Positions 12,849 through 23,244 of a stretch of DNA of 64,000 bases are shown piece after piece; position 1 is the stretch's first letter, and every line of letters starts with the position of its first letter. A model generated the notes under the pieces. It had not been told where the DNA came from. It worked only from the letters and a program-made list of their open reading frames with translations, and did not search any database. Position numbers and translations under genes: made by a program. This stretch comes from Lepturacanthus savala (lineage: Eukaryota > Chordata > Actinopteri > Scombriformes > Trichiuridae), in contig CM060477.1 of assembly GCA_030544235.1 (NCBI GenBank), positions 5,848,934-5,912,933 on the forward strand, given 5' to 3'.

Positions 12849-13030
12849 TAACTAAAGCTGTCAGATAAATGCAGTGGTGTGGAATGTACAATATTTCACT
12901 CTGAGATGTAGTGGAATGGATGTATGAAATAGTATCAAATGGAAATACTCAGGTAAGGTTCAAGTACTTCATAATTATACTTAAGTACAGAACTTGAGTA
13001 AATGTACTTGTATGTTATTTTCCACCACTG
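12849..13030 (-). mobile_element. AAGTA-rich dispersed repeat (MITE-like), partial
   Basis: Read on the minus strand it begins CAGTGGTGGAAAATAAC and continues through ACTTAAGTA, CCATTTGATAC and CACTGCATTTATCTGACAGC. The same order of motifs is found at 17913-18235, 45424-45996 and 51635-52087. Only the left half of the family consensus is present. Confidence 0.55.
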
Positions 13031-14133
13031 ACTGTTTAGTTAAGTTGTAGGGCATTTTTCACACCTGCAACCATTTGGTCAGATCTGAACACAGTAATCA
13101 CACTCTAGTGCAGACAAAAACAGCTCTTGGCTTCTATCGACGCTTTTGGTTTTGCTTCAATTTCTCTGCGAAAAAAAAAAAAAAGAACCTGAAACAACAA
13201 TAAAAACCAAATCTCTGCTCTCAATAAAACCCCATTTCCAGCAGCAGAACAGGCTGTGTTCAACCAAATGTAAAATTAACAACCAGCTGGTGAAGAAACT
13301 TTTAACATTAAGCAGCTGAAGACCTTGGCATATTTTTTCACAGCAGAGCCAAAAGGTCAGAGTCAATATAAATCTTACATTTGCCAGGCAGCCAGAAACA
13401 GAACTCAAAATGAATGCTAATGGCGCTCCGTGTGTCTACTGAATGTGTAAATATTCCTGTTTAAGAACAGATTAGCAGTTCCGGGAGGCATCGGGACGGC
13501 TCGTCTGTGGAATTATTCTGCGCCAAAGTGGCCACAAATCAATTAATGCAGCTTTATGATGTTTAAAAAAAAGATGAGACTAAGAAAGAGGAGTACAAAC
13601 GTATAAATGGCAGAACACTCGATCATTCAGGTTGTGTATCGCGCCGACACACAGGTACATGGGTACAGGTCCAGAGGCCTCAACATGTCCGATCAGTCAG
13701 TTGTCTCAGCAACGGTGCACTGGGGAGGCAGCATAACACCATTATTAATGCACACGGCATCAAAGACAGCACCTTCCAGTCGCCTGATGCAATACACACC
13801 ACGAGTGTGTTCATCTCCCTCAGTCCACACAGCCCCGGCTTCTACCGGTCGGTGGGAAGCACAGTTCCTGCACACGGATGCTTTATTTCACACTTATATG
13901 CATATGAAATTCATATATACTGTATACATATTTGATTTCATGCACATGAGTTTTTCAGATTTTACTGCACATAATGTGCACCCTTGGGGAAGTTTGTGAG
14001 ATTTTTATCACTTTTTGATTCTAACACGGTCTATATAGGTTCTATAAATGTGTTTGGCAGAGAAATGCACATAGCCCGTAGTTAGAAACTGTGCCATAAA
14101 ACAAGATGTGATGTCAGAACTATACAGTCACTG

Positions 14134-14137
14134 CCCC

Positions 14138-14168
<31 letters not shown>

Positions 14169-14177
14169 ACACACACA
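14134..14177. repeat. Poly-C (21) followed by (AC)n
   Basis: Twenty-one consecutive C at 14134-14154 pass directly into about eleven AC units. The homopolymer length may be affected by assembly error. Confidence 0.9.
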
Positions 14178-15054
14178 GTGCTTCAAATCAGGCAATCAGA
14201 GGAGAGGCTCATTGATATTAATTAGACAGACACATAACTACATTATTTTTAGTGCTCCAGAGAGAAGAAATGTAACACTACATTTTTTTTGGTTGCTAAA
14301 ACCTCAAATATATCTTGTTAGGAATATAAAAACTTCAAATAGAACTCAGGAAAAATGTAAGATAAGAGTTTAATTGGAATAATGACACCCATAATCAACT
14401 CAGCCTGCATCAAACAGTACATTTCATTTGAGGTTTTTGTGTAAAGTGCTGCTGACATTGGTCAAGGTTTTAAATTCATGTTGTATGTTGTACCGCTGAA
14501 AGTTTCTACTTTCCTTCCTTTTCATACGTCTTATCATTTCTATACAGCGTGCTAAAATTGAATGTTGTGCGTGTGCTCATATAACCTTCACGATGCAATG
14601 GTTTTATTTTTTTTTTTGCTATATTCCAAGTTCCCCAGTGAAATCCCTACAGTTTCATCTTAATCCTGCTGAGCACGGAGAGATCTGTTATTTATGATAA
14701 ACAGGATTTCACCAAACAGGATTTATTTGTTGCCTCGGATTAAATAGGACCAATCCCAAACCTCCAGCTGATGTATCATCAAAGTGCGAGGTCTGATCTA
14801 AATGCATACACAGATCCAATGTAGATCAGAGTGGAAAAAAGTGAATGCATCTACCTGTTTTAAAATAGTTTCTGTGTCGTGTATGGATGAGCTCATTTTC
14901 ATCAAACTGCATAAAACCTCCCATTACAGTTGGAAACCGACAAGATTTTGAATAAAGCCTGTAATGCTGTGGAATATATGCATGCATACGGCATTGTTAA
15001 GTGCTATTTCATGTTTCCATTGTCGCCGGCCTTGAACCGAGAATGTGAAGTGTT

Positions 15055-15074
15055 ACTGCCATCTAGTGCTTCAC
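15055..15074 (-). promoter_or_regulatory. Candidate CTCF site
   Basis: The minus strand reads GCACTAGATGGCAGT, which agrees with the usual CTCF core CCASNAGRKGGCRS at all but the first position. Binding is inferred only. Confidence 0.35.
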
Positions 15075-16055
15075 ATTTAACCCTCTATTTAAAAGGCAGG
15101 GCGAAAAAAAATAATTTACATTAATAAATCCTGGCCAAGGTCTATATATGGATCTGCATACATTCCTGCATGCCCAAGGTGACTGGCTGCTGTGTGCGCT
15201 GGTCTTTTTTCAATTTCCTAAAAGTTTAATAGTCAAAGTCGCAAGGCACTAAGCAATTAACCACGCTACAGGGGAGCCACTGGATTGTGTACAGGACGGG
15301 TATCTCAGCAGGTTGCCAATTTTTGGATGTGAGAGGGGCATGTCTTTTCATGTGAATCCACGCTGACTTGGAAATTAATGTTCGCAGCATCAAAGGGACA
15401 TCACTTGCATTTTTTTTAATGGCAGAGCCATTTATTAAGATGTAGTTATTTAGGAATCATTGCACCATGTAATTTCTGCTAAATATCTGCGATGTCACTT
15501 TTTTAAAGTTTGATAATGAAATGCAACCAGTTACAAAACACAGCCTAACAATTGAGTGTGCCCACATTTTATCCTAATAGGACTGGAACTAGTTATATTG
15601 GCACTTATCTTTCAAATAAGTTACATATTTATTCCATAGTGTGTTGGATTGAATGGATTTGTATTGTTCAGAAAATACAGCATGTGATATTGGTATTCCA
15701 CATATAAAAACACCAATTTCCCCATAATACCACATATTTGGAAAAAGCGATATTTTCATTATTGTCTCCAAGTGACAAGAGTGCCGGAACCATCATTTGA
15801 ATATATTCCCATATAACTTGAAGGTTGTACCAAGAGAAATATGCACATTCGCAATACTAATATGCCACCCATGCCATTTTATTTTTTTTCTATTAAGATA
15901 ACTAGTGTTTTAGTATAAAAGAGACAGCAATTTGTATGACACTGTGGTTGTTCAACTTCTGATCTTCCCTGAATATTACCTACAATATATCCTGCATTAT
16001 GTGTGGATGGTGCGTGAAATGAAACTCCACATTTTGTTTGGACAAAAAAAAAACA

Positions 16056-16061
16056 TTTATT
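16056..16061 (-). terminator. rps29: rps29 polyadenylation signal
   Basis: AATAAA on the minus strand, 86 bases beyond the rps29 stop codon. A T-run follows. Confidence 0.7.
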
Positions 16062-16146
16062 TTGCAATGTAGAATCATCCCATCTTGGCCGGCTTTCCAG
16101 AGATCGCGAAGACTCAATCTGGGGACATTTCTTCAGTGCAAGACAT

Positions 16147-17069
16147 CTAGTCCAGCTGTGTGAGAATAAAACAACCCAGGTATTAGTATAATTAAAGATT
16201 AGATGTCAAAATTATAGGTGCCCAATTCTTTTAAATTCATTGTTCAACTTTTCATGCAGTAACTGGAAAAAAAATACAATTTAGATGCAGTTAATTAGAG
16301 AAAAAAACTCTGTACTTGTGTTCAAGCACCTCCCTTTTAGTGCAGGAACTATTGAGCTACTAATTTACACACGGACAACTGGAATTTGGATTAATCACTA
16401 CTGAATTAGATTTAAAAACACGTTTTTACTTGCCTTAACAAATCCAATGTCTTTAGCGTACTGCCTGAAGCACTGGCGGCACATGTTGAGCCCGTATTTA
16501 CGGATGAGACCGTGTCTGTTTGAGCATACCCGGCTGTAAGGAGAAGAGGAAGAACATGTAGTTAGAGAGTTTATACCCGGAAATGTAGAATATGGGTCTA
16601 AAGTAACGCGCACACAAGCACCCGCTAAGCCGGTTAGTAGAATGCTATTAGCTGTGCAACATGGTTAGCTTCAGATTAATAGACGCCTACTACAACAATA
16701 TAACACGGAGCATGTTAAGTGTAGTCCAACCAACTCCGGGATTAACTATCAACCTGTTCTCAGCTTCGTGGACATTAAACATGAGCAGTTTGGCTATAAA
16801 ACAACGTGCGGCTAACGCAACGTTGCTATTATATCTGGCGGTGGCAGCTAGCTAGGCGCATCCTCCACCGCCATGTTGGCTCGGGAGCAGCTTCCATGCG
16901 GTGCACTTTCGATGATAAATTATCAAGCCGGAAAAACCGCGAAACACGCAGAACGGACCCGCTTCGGGACATTCATCGATAATCGTTCGATTAAGACAAA
17001 AACTGACCAGGATCGAGATCCCTGTCCGAATTTTCGGGGGTGACTCCAGTAGAGCTGCTGATGGCCCAT
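16147..17069 (-). CDS. rps29: Small ribosomal subunit protein S29 (uS14)
   Basis: Coding exons on the minus strand are 17069-17008, 16533-16434 and 16155-16147, giving 56 residues, the length of human RPS29. The protein starts [15 protein letters not shown] and ends GFVKLD. Cys21, Cys24, Cys39 and Cys42 form the C-x2-C...C-x2-C zinc site. The protein sits in the head of the 40S subunit near the mRNA path. Intron 1 is 17007-16534 (donor GTCAGT, acceptor CTTACAG). Intron 2 is 16433-16156 with donor GCAAGT after AAG and acceptor CACACAG, so it is a GC-AG intron. Using the nearby GT instead would add residues and shift the frame away from the conserved KLD end. The last exon contributes only Leu-Asp-stop. 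The presumed start region is pyrimidine-rich (minus strand around 17107-17093), as in TOP mRNAs. Identification is near certain. Confidence 0.96.
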
Positions 17070-17092
17070 CTTGTCTCTTTTCGTTCGAGCGT

Positions 17093-17123
17093 CGGAAAGG
17101 AAGAAAGAATGACGCGCATGCGC
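17093..17123 (-). promoter_or_regulatory. rps29: rps29 promoter: NRF-1-like site and TOP-like start
   Basis: The palindrome CGCGCATGCGCG at 17113-17124 fits the NRF-1 consensus. Just downstream on the minus strand the pyrimidine stretch CTTTCTTCCTTTCC (17107-17094) is a plausible 5'-TOP transcription start, the element that ties ribosomal-protein mRNAs to growth signalling. A CTCF-like match lies just beyond at 17169-17184. The exact start is inferred. Confidence 0.55.
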
Positions 17124-17912
17124 GGATGAAGCTTTCAGCGCTGACTTCCGGCTGTGGGACCTGGTTTGGCGCCCTCTAATGGCGGGAAAATGCTGCGCAG
17201 CGACACAGCCTGCAGGCGGCGTATCAGAGCTCTGCATAAGATGCATTTTAACCCCTTAGATGCATAAGTGGGTCAAAAATTGTGATCTTACAACATCTTA
17301 ATGAAAATAAGCCTGTTTTATGAATGAAAGGTATTGTACAATGTCTTTTAATTAAAATAAATGTAATGTGTAGGTGCAGTCAGTATTATAGCTATGGATA
17401 TTGTACAGTGACTGAATATTTTGTTATAAAAGCCCTATAATTGTGTTTTTCAATGAAAAACATAAGAATCAACTTAATGAAATGCATGTTGTGGTGAACA
17501 CACACACATACAAACATACACACATGCATCCCTACACACACAAAGTGCATCCTCACAGGTGCATCCACATTCAATTGAAACACTGCATAACCAATCAGAG
17601 CTCTGTAGAAAACAGTTCTGTGTTCACATTCTCATACAATATACACTGTAGCCTACACACTCCGAGAACAAGAGAATCAGTCATGATTCATCCGAATGCA
17701 AAAGCAGTGAATTAAGTTCAATTTCATTGCTCTGCAAAAATAATCATTTTTTTTTATAGACATTCTTCTGAAGATGTGACATTCAGTGTCCTTTCATACA
17801 CAGAATGAAGCTGATTAGCTCTGATTTTTATTCATCACCAACAACAATAGGAGCAGTGTGGGAAGGGAGTTCTTAGGCACAACTGTGAATACACAAAAAC
17901 ATACACACAGAC

Positions 17913-18235
17913 TGGTTGAAAGTAACAAAAGTACTGTACTGAAATATAGAAATTAGGATTAAACTGGACATGAGTATTTCTACTTGATGTTACTTTATAC
18001 TTTTACTCAATTACATTTCAGAGGGTACTTTGTACTCCACTACATTTATCTCATAGCTTTGGTTACTAGTTACTTTCTAGAAAACATAAAACATGTACAC
18101 AACACACAAAATATATACACTTTGCATAATAAGTACTACATTTTGCAACACCACTTCACTTTGTAAGCTTACTTAAGTAATATTTGACTGCAAGACATTT
18201 ACATGTAATTGGGTATTTTTACACTGTGGTATTAC
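17913..18235 (+). mobile_element. AAGTA-rich dispersed repeat (MITE-like)
   Basis: Motif order is GAAAGTAACAAAAGTAC, TTTTACTCAATTACATTTCA, GTACTCCACTACATTTATCT and TTACTAGTTACTTTCTAGA, followed by a right end with ACTTAAGTAA. This is a very common fish repeat with CAGTGGTGG-type termini; the termini themselves are eroded here. Confidence 0.55.
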
Positions 18236-18597
18236 AATTTTAATCTAAAACTAATTTGAGATACGTTGTGTAGATTAACAGTAAAAAAATACCACATAAT
18301 TGTATATTATGTGTGTATCGAATGTGTTTAATACATTTATGTAATTCCTTTTACACAAAGTGGATAAGACATTTTTTAAAAATTAAATAGAAGAATAACA
18401 AGTTTAAAATGAATATTACCAACATTTATTAATTATGTAAAATCTTCATCTAGAACTGTCAGATAAATATAGTGGAATAGAGAGTAGCATACTGGAGTGG
18501 AATATAAGTGGAATATGTGGAATATAAAAAAAATAATAATAAATTACAATATAATATATATATAAAAAAATAATAAGACATAATTTAAATAAAAAAT

Positions 18598-18766
18598 TAA
18601 GTGGAATATAAAAATTGCATTATAATATGTATAAAGAATAATAAATAAAGTGTAAATTACTGTAGTGTTTACTACTTTTATAATCATCTTTATTTTTTAT
18701 TATTTTAAATTATTTTGTATTATTCTTTATACATATAATGTATTCAGTATTTTTTATATTCCGCTT
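18598..18766. repeat. AT-rich imperfect inverted repeat
   Basis: The left arm (18598-18650) contains AAGTGGAATATAAAAA and TATGTATAAAGAATAATA. The right arm (18688-18766), read on the minus strand, contains AAGCGGAATATAAAAAA and TATGTATAAAGAATAATA in the same order. About 37 bases separate the arms, so a long cruciform or hairpin is possible. Confidence 0.65.
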
Positions 18767-18852
18767 ATATTATAATCTTTTATTATCTTTTATTTTGAAT
18801 TATATATATACTTTAGTGTTTACAGATTACTGTAGAGTTTCCATTTATTATA

Positions 18853-18988
<136 letters not shown>

Positions 18989-18989
18989 G

Positions 18990-19229
18990 CAGGGCTGACA
19001 GCAGCAGGGGGATTTAGGGTGCTCGGGTGCCCCCCGCTGGAGCGGTGCATTGTGGGACAGCGGCAGGCAGTGGTTCCGTATTTGGCTGTGTTTTTTTTTT
19101 CTCCTCCTCCAGCTAGCTGATAGATGCGTTTCCAAGCAGCCCGCTGGAAGACATGGAGGAGACCGGGACGCCGCCGTACTGAAACCCTCCCTCCGAACAC
19201 AGCAGCTCGGTCGGCCGCTCCGGGCTCAG
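18990..19229 (+). other. mgat2: mgat2 promoter region and untranslated first exon
   Basis: This GC-rich stretch ends in the donor GGCTCAG/GTAAAG (cut after 19229). The next good acceptor before the coding exon is TTTTTCATTCAG at 21456-21467, so the leader is probably two exons with an intron of 19230-21467. A 9-codon upstream ORF (19153-19182, ATG GAG GAG ... TAC TGA) lies in exon 1, and a 47-codon one (21475-21618) lies in exon 2. The transcription start is not visible; there is no TATA box in the GC-rich part. Assignment to mgat2 rests on strand, position and splice signals. Confidence 0.55.
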
Positions 19230-21467
19230 GTAAAGAAAACAAACCCAAACTACCCGCTAACATGTCGCTCTCCGCTGCGCAATGGACGCTGTTGTTGTCG
19301 ATGTTTGATGCGGAAGGAGCTGCTTGTAAGTTGCTAGCCGAGCTACTGCTAACTTACTGCTAGCATGTGCGCTCACTGTCATAAAAAAAACGAGTCGAAG
19401 CTGCGACGACAACTGTTGTTTCCTGTCGCTACGAAGCATTTATATGAATAGTCTGAAATAGCTAATGTTAATATCGACGTGTGTTCATCTGTGTGTTATA
19501 GGCAAAAAAAACACACACTGGCTGCCTGAAGGAAAACATTGAGCAGCGACACATTTGCAGAATGAATTAAGTGTATATTTTATTTCTTTAGGACGCCAGG
19601 AAATTAAGCTGCAGTGCAAATGTCTCATTTGAGCTGCAGGTTTAACAAAAATGAGCATGCACAATGAAACCTAAAAGGGGGATTTTATAAGAAGCTGTAG
19701 GTTGCTTAGCTGTGTCATCCAGTACTGTCACATTAAAGTACGTGTTTACAGGCACCAGATAGCACCATTTAGCAGCCAATCGCTGGTTAAAATATGCAAC
19801 TGGCTGCTGGATTTGCTTCCCTCGCCAGCCAAAAATCAACAAAAAACAAGGGTAATGTATTGAGAGGCTGAGCCATTTGCTTGGTGGACAAAAAAGTTAA
19901 TTTTGCACCCTGCTGCATGCTTCAATAATATAGATTGGGAATTGCATATGAGGCTAATATGCTAAATAGTTATTATAGCGAATTGGTTAAAAAAATCAGC
20001 TTCCCTGGTCAGCCAGAAGCTGCATTTTGGACCCTGTGTTGAGCTTTTTATTCATTGTTATTACAGCAGAGTAATAGGATTCAATGTTAAACTATAAGTC
20101 TGCATGTAGGAAGTTTGATAGACTACTAATTTAAACCACTAAAACAAAAGATGGAGTATCCCCCCCCCCCCAACACATATAACCAGATCAATTTTGATAA
20201 TACAGTTAAAAATGATGCAGAAGAAAACAATGATTAACAGTGGCACTAAAACTTAAGCAGCAGTCCAGAGTGAAGCATGTATAAAACGATGTTGGTGTTT
20301 ATAGCTGCTCTTTATTCTCAAGAGCGGTGTCACAATACGTGAAATTAAATTATTATTGTATTTGTATGTGCACTTACAATTAGAGCTGGGCGAGTTTATT
20401 ATTCACAAAAATAAAACCAGCTTCAAATTACGATGACCCTAATGAGGCAAATTTGTGCAGTCCAGATGAATGTAGAATAGACTTTTTTCACAGCAGCCAT
20501 ATTGACATGAAACCATAGGCAACACAGGTTTTACAGTAATATTTATTAAGCTTCCATTCATTGAACCAGAGCCAACATCCACTGTCTCTTTTCGACCTTC
20601 AAACCTTAATTAGTATCACTGATAACAGCTGTGTCTACCAACAGTACCATGTCATATGGCTGCTGGGGGAAAAAGGTCTATTTTCTATCATCGATGAATG
20701 CTATCATGGAGATAGTTCATTTATCATAGTCATGTGAACTACATACAGTATGGGTCTGTGCAAAAAGCTGATAAGTGGATGTTAGATCAATAGTATTTGT
20801 TTTTTTTTCTCAATGGCTTGAACATCATTTGTAATTGACTTGTGATATTAGTGTCTTAACATTTGAACCTAATTAAGTAAGTAATTATCAGTTGAGTCAC
20901 TAACAAATAAGTTCTGTATCTACTTTTTCCATTTCATACTCTGCTATGAAGAAAATAGTGTTTTAGTGGTTAACTATAGTTGTTGCTTGCACAAATGTGC
21001 CAATAAACAAAAAAAACCTTTTTATTTCTATCTTATTTTTTTTTTTTGGGGGGGGGTATTCTAAAGACTTGAACGATTAAATATATATGTACATGTCAGG
21101 GGGAAGATCATAATAATTTAATTAAAATTACTCTTCCTGGGAGGGTTTGTCGTCACCATATTCTCTGGAGGAACGGTTAGGAAGTTGATCATATCATATG
21201 ACAAGAAGCACTTGGAAAGTTCATTTTTTTGCTTAATACCTTTGTCCAAGTTGTCTACTATCATGTCATTGGGGGAAAAAAATGGACGAGTAGCATTTAG
21301 ATTTGTGTAAAATAAAATAACCATAGACTTCAACTATAGTTGCTGGTGGGCTTAAATAGGTTAATATTGGAAAATAACCTTTGTGATTTTGACTTCAACC
21401 ATATTGTCTATTTCTACCTCCTCCTATCATGCTCCTAATCTTCTATATTGATTTATTTTTCATTCAG
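19230..21467 (+). other. mgat2: Inferred mgat2 leader intron
   Basis: No coding sequence. It contains MITE family copy B (20476-20682) and short poly-C and poly-T runs near 20160 and 21040. Confidence 0.5.
20476..20682. mobile_element. MITE with long inverted repeats, copy B
   Basis: The left end is AATAGACTTTTTTCACAGCA followed by GCCATATTGACATG. The right end on the minus strand reads AATAGACCTTTTTCC and then CAGCAGCCATATGACATG. Internally it shares TTAGTATCA and TAACAGCTGTG with copy A. This copy shows the outer ends best. Confidence 0.6.
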
Positions 21468-21713
21468 GCAGTTCATGCACACGGCTACCTTGCTGCCTCC
21501 CAGCAACCATCATGCCTTATGGAATAATCACCCGCCACAAATGACATTCCAGTGGGATCCATGTTTACAACAACAGTTCATTTTGCCAACAATTAGCCTC
21601 CAAACAGCTTCTTTTTAAGTCGGGCTTGCTCCCTGCACAAAGTTCCCCCGTCACACACCGCGTTTTCTCTACAATCAACTTCTCTCCCCTTCGCAAGAGG
21701 CTGAGCCCCTATC

Positions 21714-23117
21714 ATGAGATTCCGAATATACAAGAGGAAGGTGGTGATCCTGACTCTGGTGGTTGTCATCTGTGGCCTCGCTTTCTGGAGCAGCGGAAGG
21801 CAGAAGAAAAACGACGGCGGAGCATTCCCCAAGGAAGTGGAGACGGCGAGGAGCAGCAGCAGCAGCAGTAGTAGCAGCATCAATAACCACGTCCAGGCTC
21901 AGGCCACACCTGCTGTCAGCCGGGCGCCTGCTCCGCCTCCGGTTGTTGCACAAACAAATGAAACGCACGCCCAAAAAGTCAAGGATAAAGAGAAAATATC
22001 CAAACCGGATGTGGATAACGCTACTCTAGTCTACCGAGGTATCGTCTTCCAGCTTAACTTTGACCAGACGATAAGAAACGAGGAGAAGTTTAAGGCGGCG
22101 CGGCAGAAGGACGACCTGGTCGTCGTGGTCCAGGTCCACAACCGACCGGACTACCTTAAGCTGCTCGTGGACAGCTTGCGGAAGGTGAAAGGCGTGGAAA
22201 GCATACTGCTGATATTCAGCCACGACTACTGGTCTCCGGAGATAAATAAAGTGGTGGCCTCCATCGACTTCTGCCAGGTCCTTCAGATCTTCTTCCCATT
22301 CAGCATCCAGCTGTACCCGCAGGAGTTCCCGGGCCACGACCCCAGGGACTGCCCCAGGGACATTTCCAAAAAGGACGCCTTAAAGCTGGGCTGCATCAAC
22401 GCCGAGTACCCAGACTCGTTCGGCCACTACCGCGAGGCCAGGTTCTCCCAGACCAAGCACCATTGGTGGTGGAAGTTGCACTTTGTATGGGACCGGGTCG
22501 GGGTCCTGAAAGACCACAAGGGTCTCGTCCTACTGATCGAGGAGGACCACTTCATGTCGCCGGACTTTATCCACATCCTGAAGCTGATGTCGGCTCTTAA
22601 AAGGGAGCAGTGCGCTGACTGCGACATCCTCTCGTTGGGGAGCTACAGCCACATCGGCTACTCCAGCAAGGCCAACAAGGTGGAGGTCAAGGCCTGGAAG
22701 TCCACCGAGCACAACATGGGGATGGCTCTGAACCGGGAGACGTACCAGAAGCTCATCCAGTGCACCGACACGTTCTGCACTTACGACGACTACAACTGGG
22801 ATTGGTCCCTGCAGCACCTGACCGTGTCCTGCCTGCCGTCCTACTGGAAGGTCATGGTGAGCGAGGCGCCACGGGTCTTCCACGCCGGCGACTGCGGCAT
22901 GCATCACAAGAAGGCCACCTGCATGCCGATAAGCCAGAAAACCAAGATAGAGAACATCCTGCAGAGCAGCGGGAACCAGCTGTTCCCAAAGAACCTGCTC
23001 ATAGCTAAGAGACTGCCGGCCAACGGCGCCGGAGGCGTGGCGCCGCACGTGAAAAACGGAGGCTGGGGAGATATCAGGGACCATGAACTCTGCAAGAGTT
23101 ATGTTCGATTACAGTGA
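21714..23117 (+). CDS. mgat2: Alpha-1,6-mannosyl-glycoprotein 2-beta-N-acetylglucosaminyltransferase (GnT-II)
   Basis: One exon encodes 467 residues (human protein 447). The enzyme adds GlcNAc from UDP-GlcNAc in beta-1,2 linkage to the alpha-1,6 mannose arm, the step that lets hybrid N-glycans become complex ones, in the medial Golgi. The start MRFRIYKRKV is the family's conserved short cytosolic tail; residues about 10-25 are one hydrophobic signal-anchor (type II protein). A Ser-rich, Pro-rich stem follows to about residue 100, with sequons NET (82) and NAT (102). The catalytic domain holds VVQVHNRPDYL (138-148), the metal and nucleotide site motif EEDH (276-279), KSTEHNMG (329-336), TFCTYDDYNWDW (353-364) and HAGDCGMHHKK (390-400). 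The C-terminus GGWGDIRDHELCKSY is conserved. The extra length lies mainly in the stem, where AGC codons make a run of nine Ser (47-55). Intronless coding is normal for this gene. Confidence 0.97.
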   Translation: MRFRIYKRKVVILTLVVVICGLAFWSSGRQKKNDGGAFPKEVETARSSSSSSSSSINNHVQAQATPAVSRAPAPPPVVAQTNETHAQKVKDKEKISKPDVDNATLVYRGIVFQLNFDQTIRNEEKFKAARQKDDLVVVVQVHNRPDYLKLLVDSLRKVKGVESILLIFSHDYWSPEINKVVASIDFCQVLQIFFPFSIQLYPQEFPGHDPRDCPRDISKKDALKLGCINAEYPDSFGHYREARFSQTKHHWWWKLHFVWDRVGVLKDHKGLVLLIEEDHFMSPDFIHILKLMSALKREQCADCDILSLGSYSHIGYSSKANKVEVKAWKSTEHNMGMALNRETYQKLIQCTDTFCTYDDYNWDWSLQHLTVSCLPSYWKVMVSEAPRVFHAGDCGMHHKKATCMPISQKTKIENILQSSGNQLFPKNLLIAKRLPANGAGGVAPHVKNGGWGDIRDHELCKSYVRLQ

Positions 23118-23238
23118 CCTTAATTGCTACTATTATATATTATTGTCTCTTTTGCATCCTCTATAAAGAAAAAAAGCCTTTTGAAAGTAAATCTTTATGG
23201 ACTATTCTTCATATTGCCTGTTTTATTGGACTGTTCCA

Positions 23239-23244
23239 AATAAA
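23239..23244 (+). terminator. mgat2: mgat2 polyadenylation signal
   Basis: First AATAAA after the stop, 122 bases downstream. Confidence 0.65.

Larger units (their letters stand above)
12421..16055. other. Noncoding stretch downstream of rps29
   Basis: No gene is supported. It contains an AAGTA-rich repeat copy (12849-13030, minus), a C21/(CA)n tract (14134-14177) and a CTCF-like site (15055-15074). Confidence 0.5.

Noticed and set aside
16661..16855. 64-codon frame near the rps29 promoter
   Set aside because: It lies inside rps29 intron 1 and resembles nothing known.
22530..23084. 184-codon open frame on the minus strand
   Set aside because: It is the reverse shadow of the mgat2 coding exon and has no recognisable domain.
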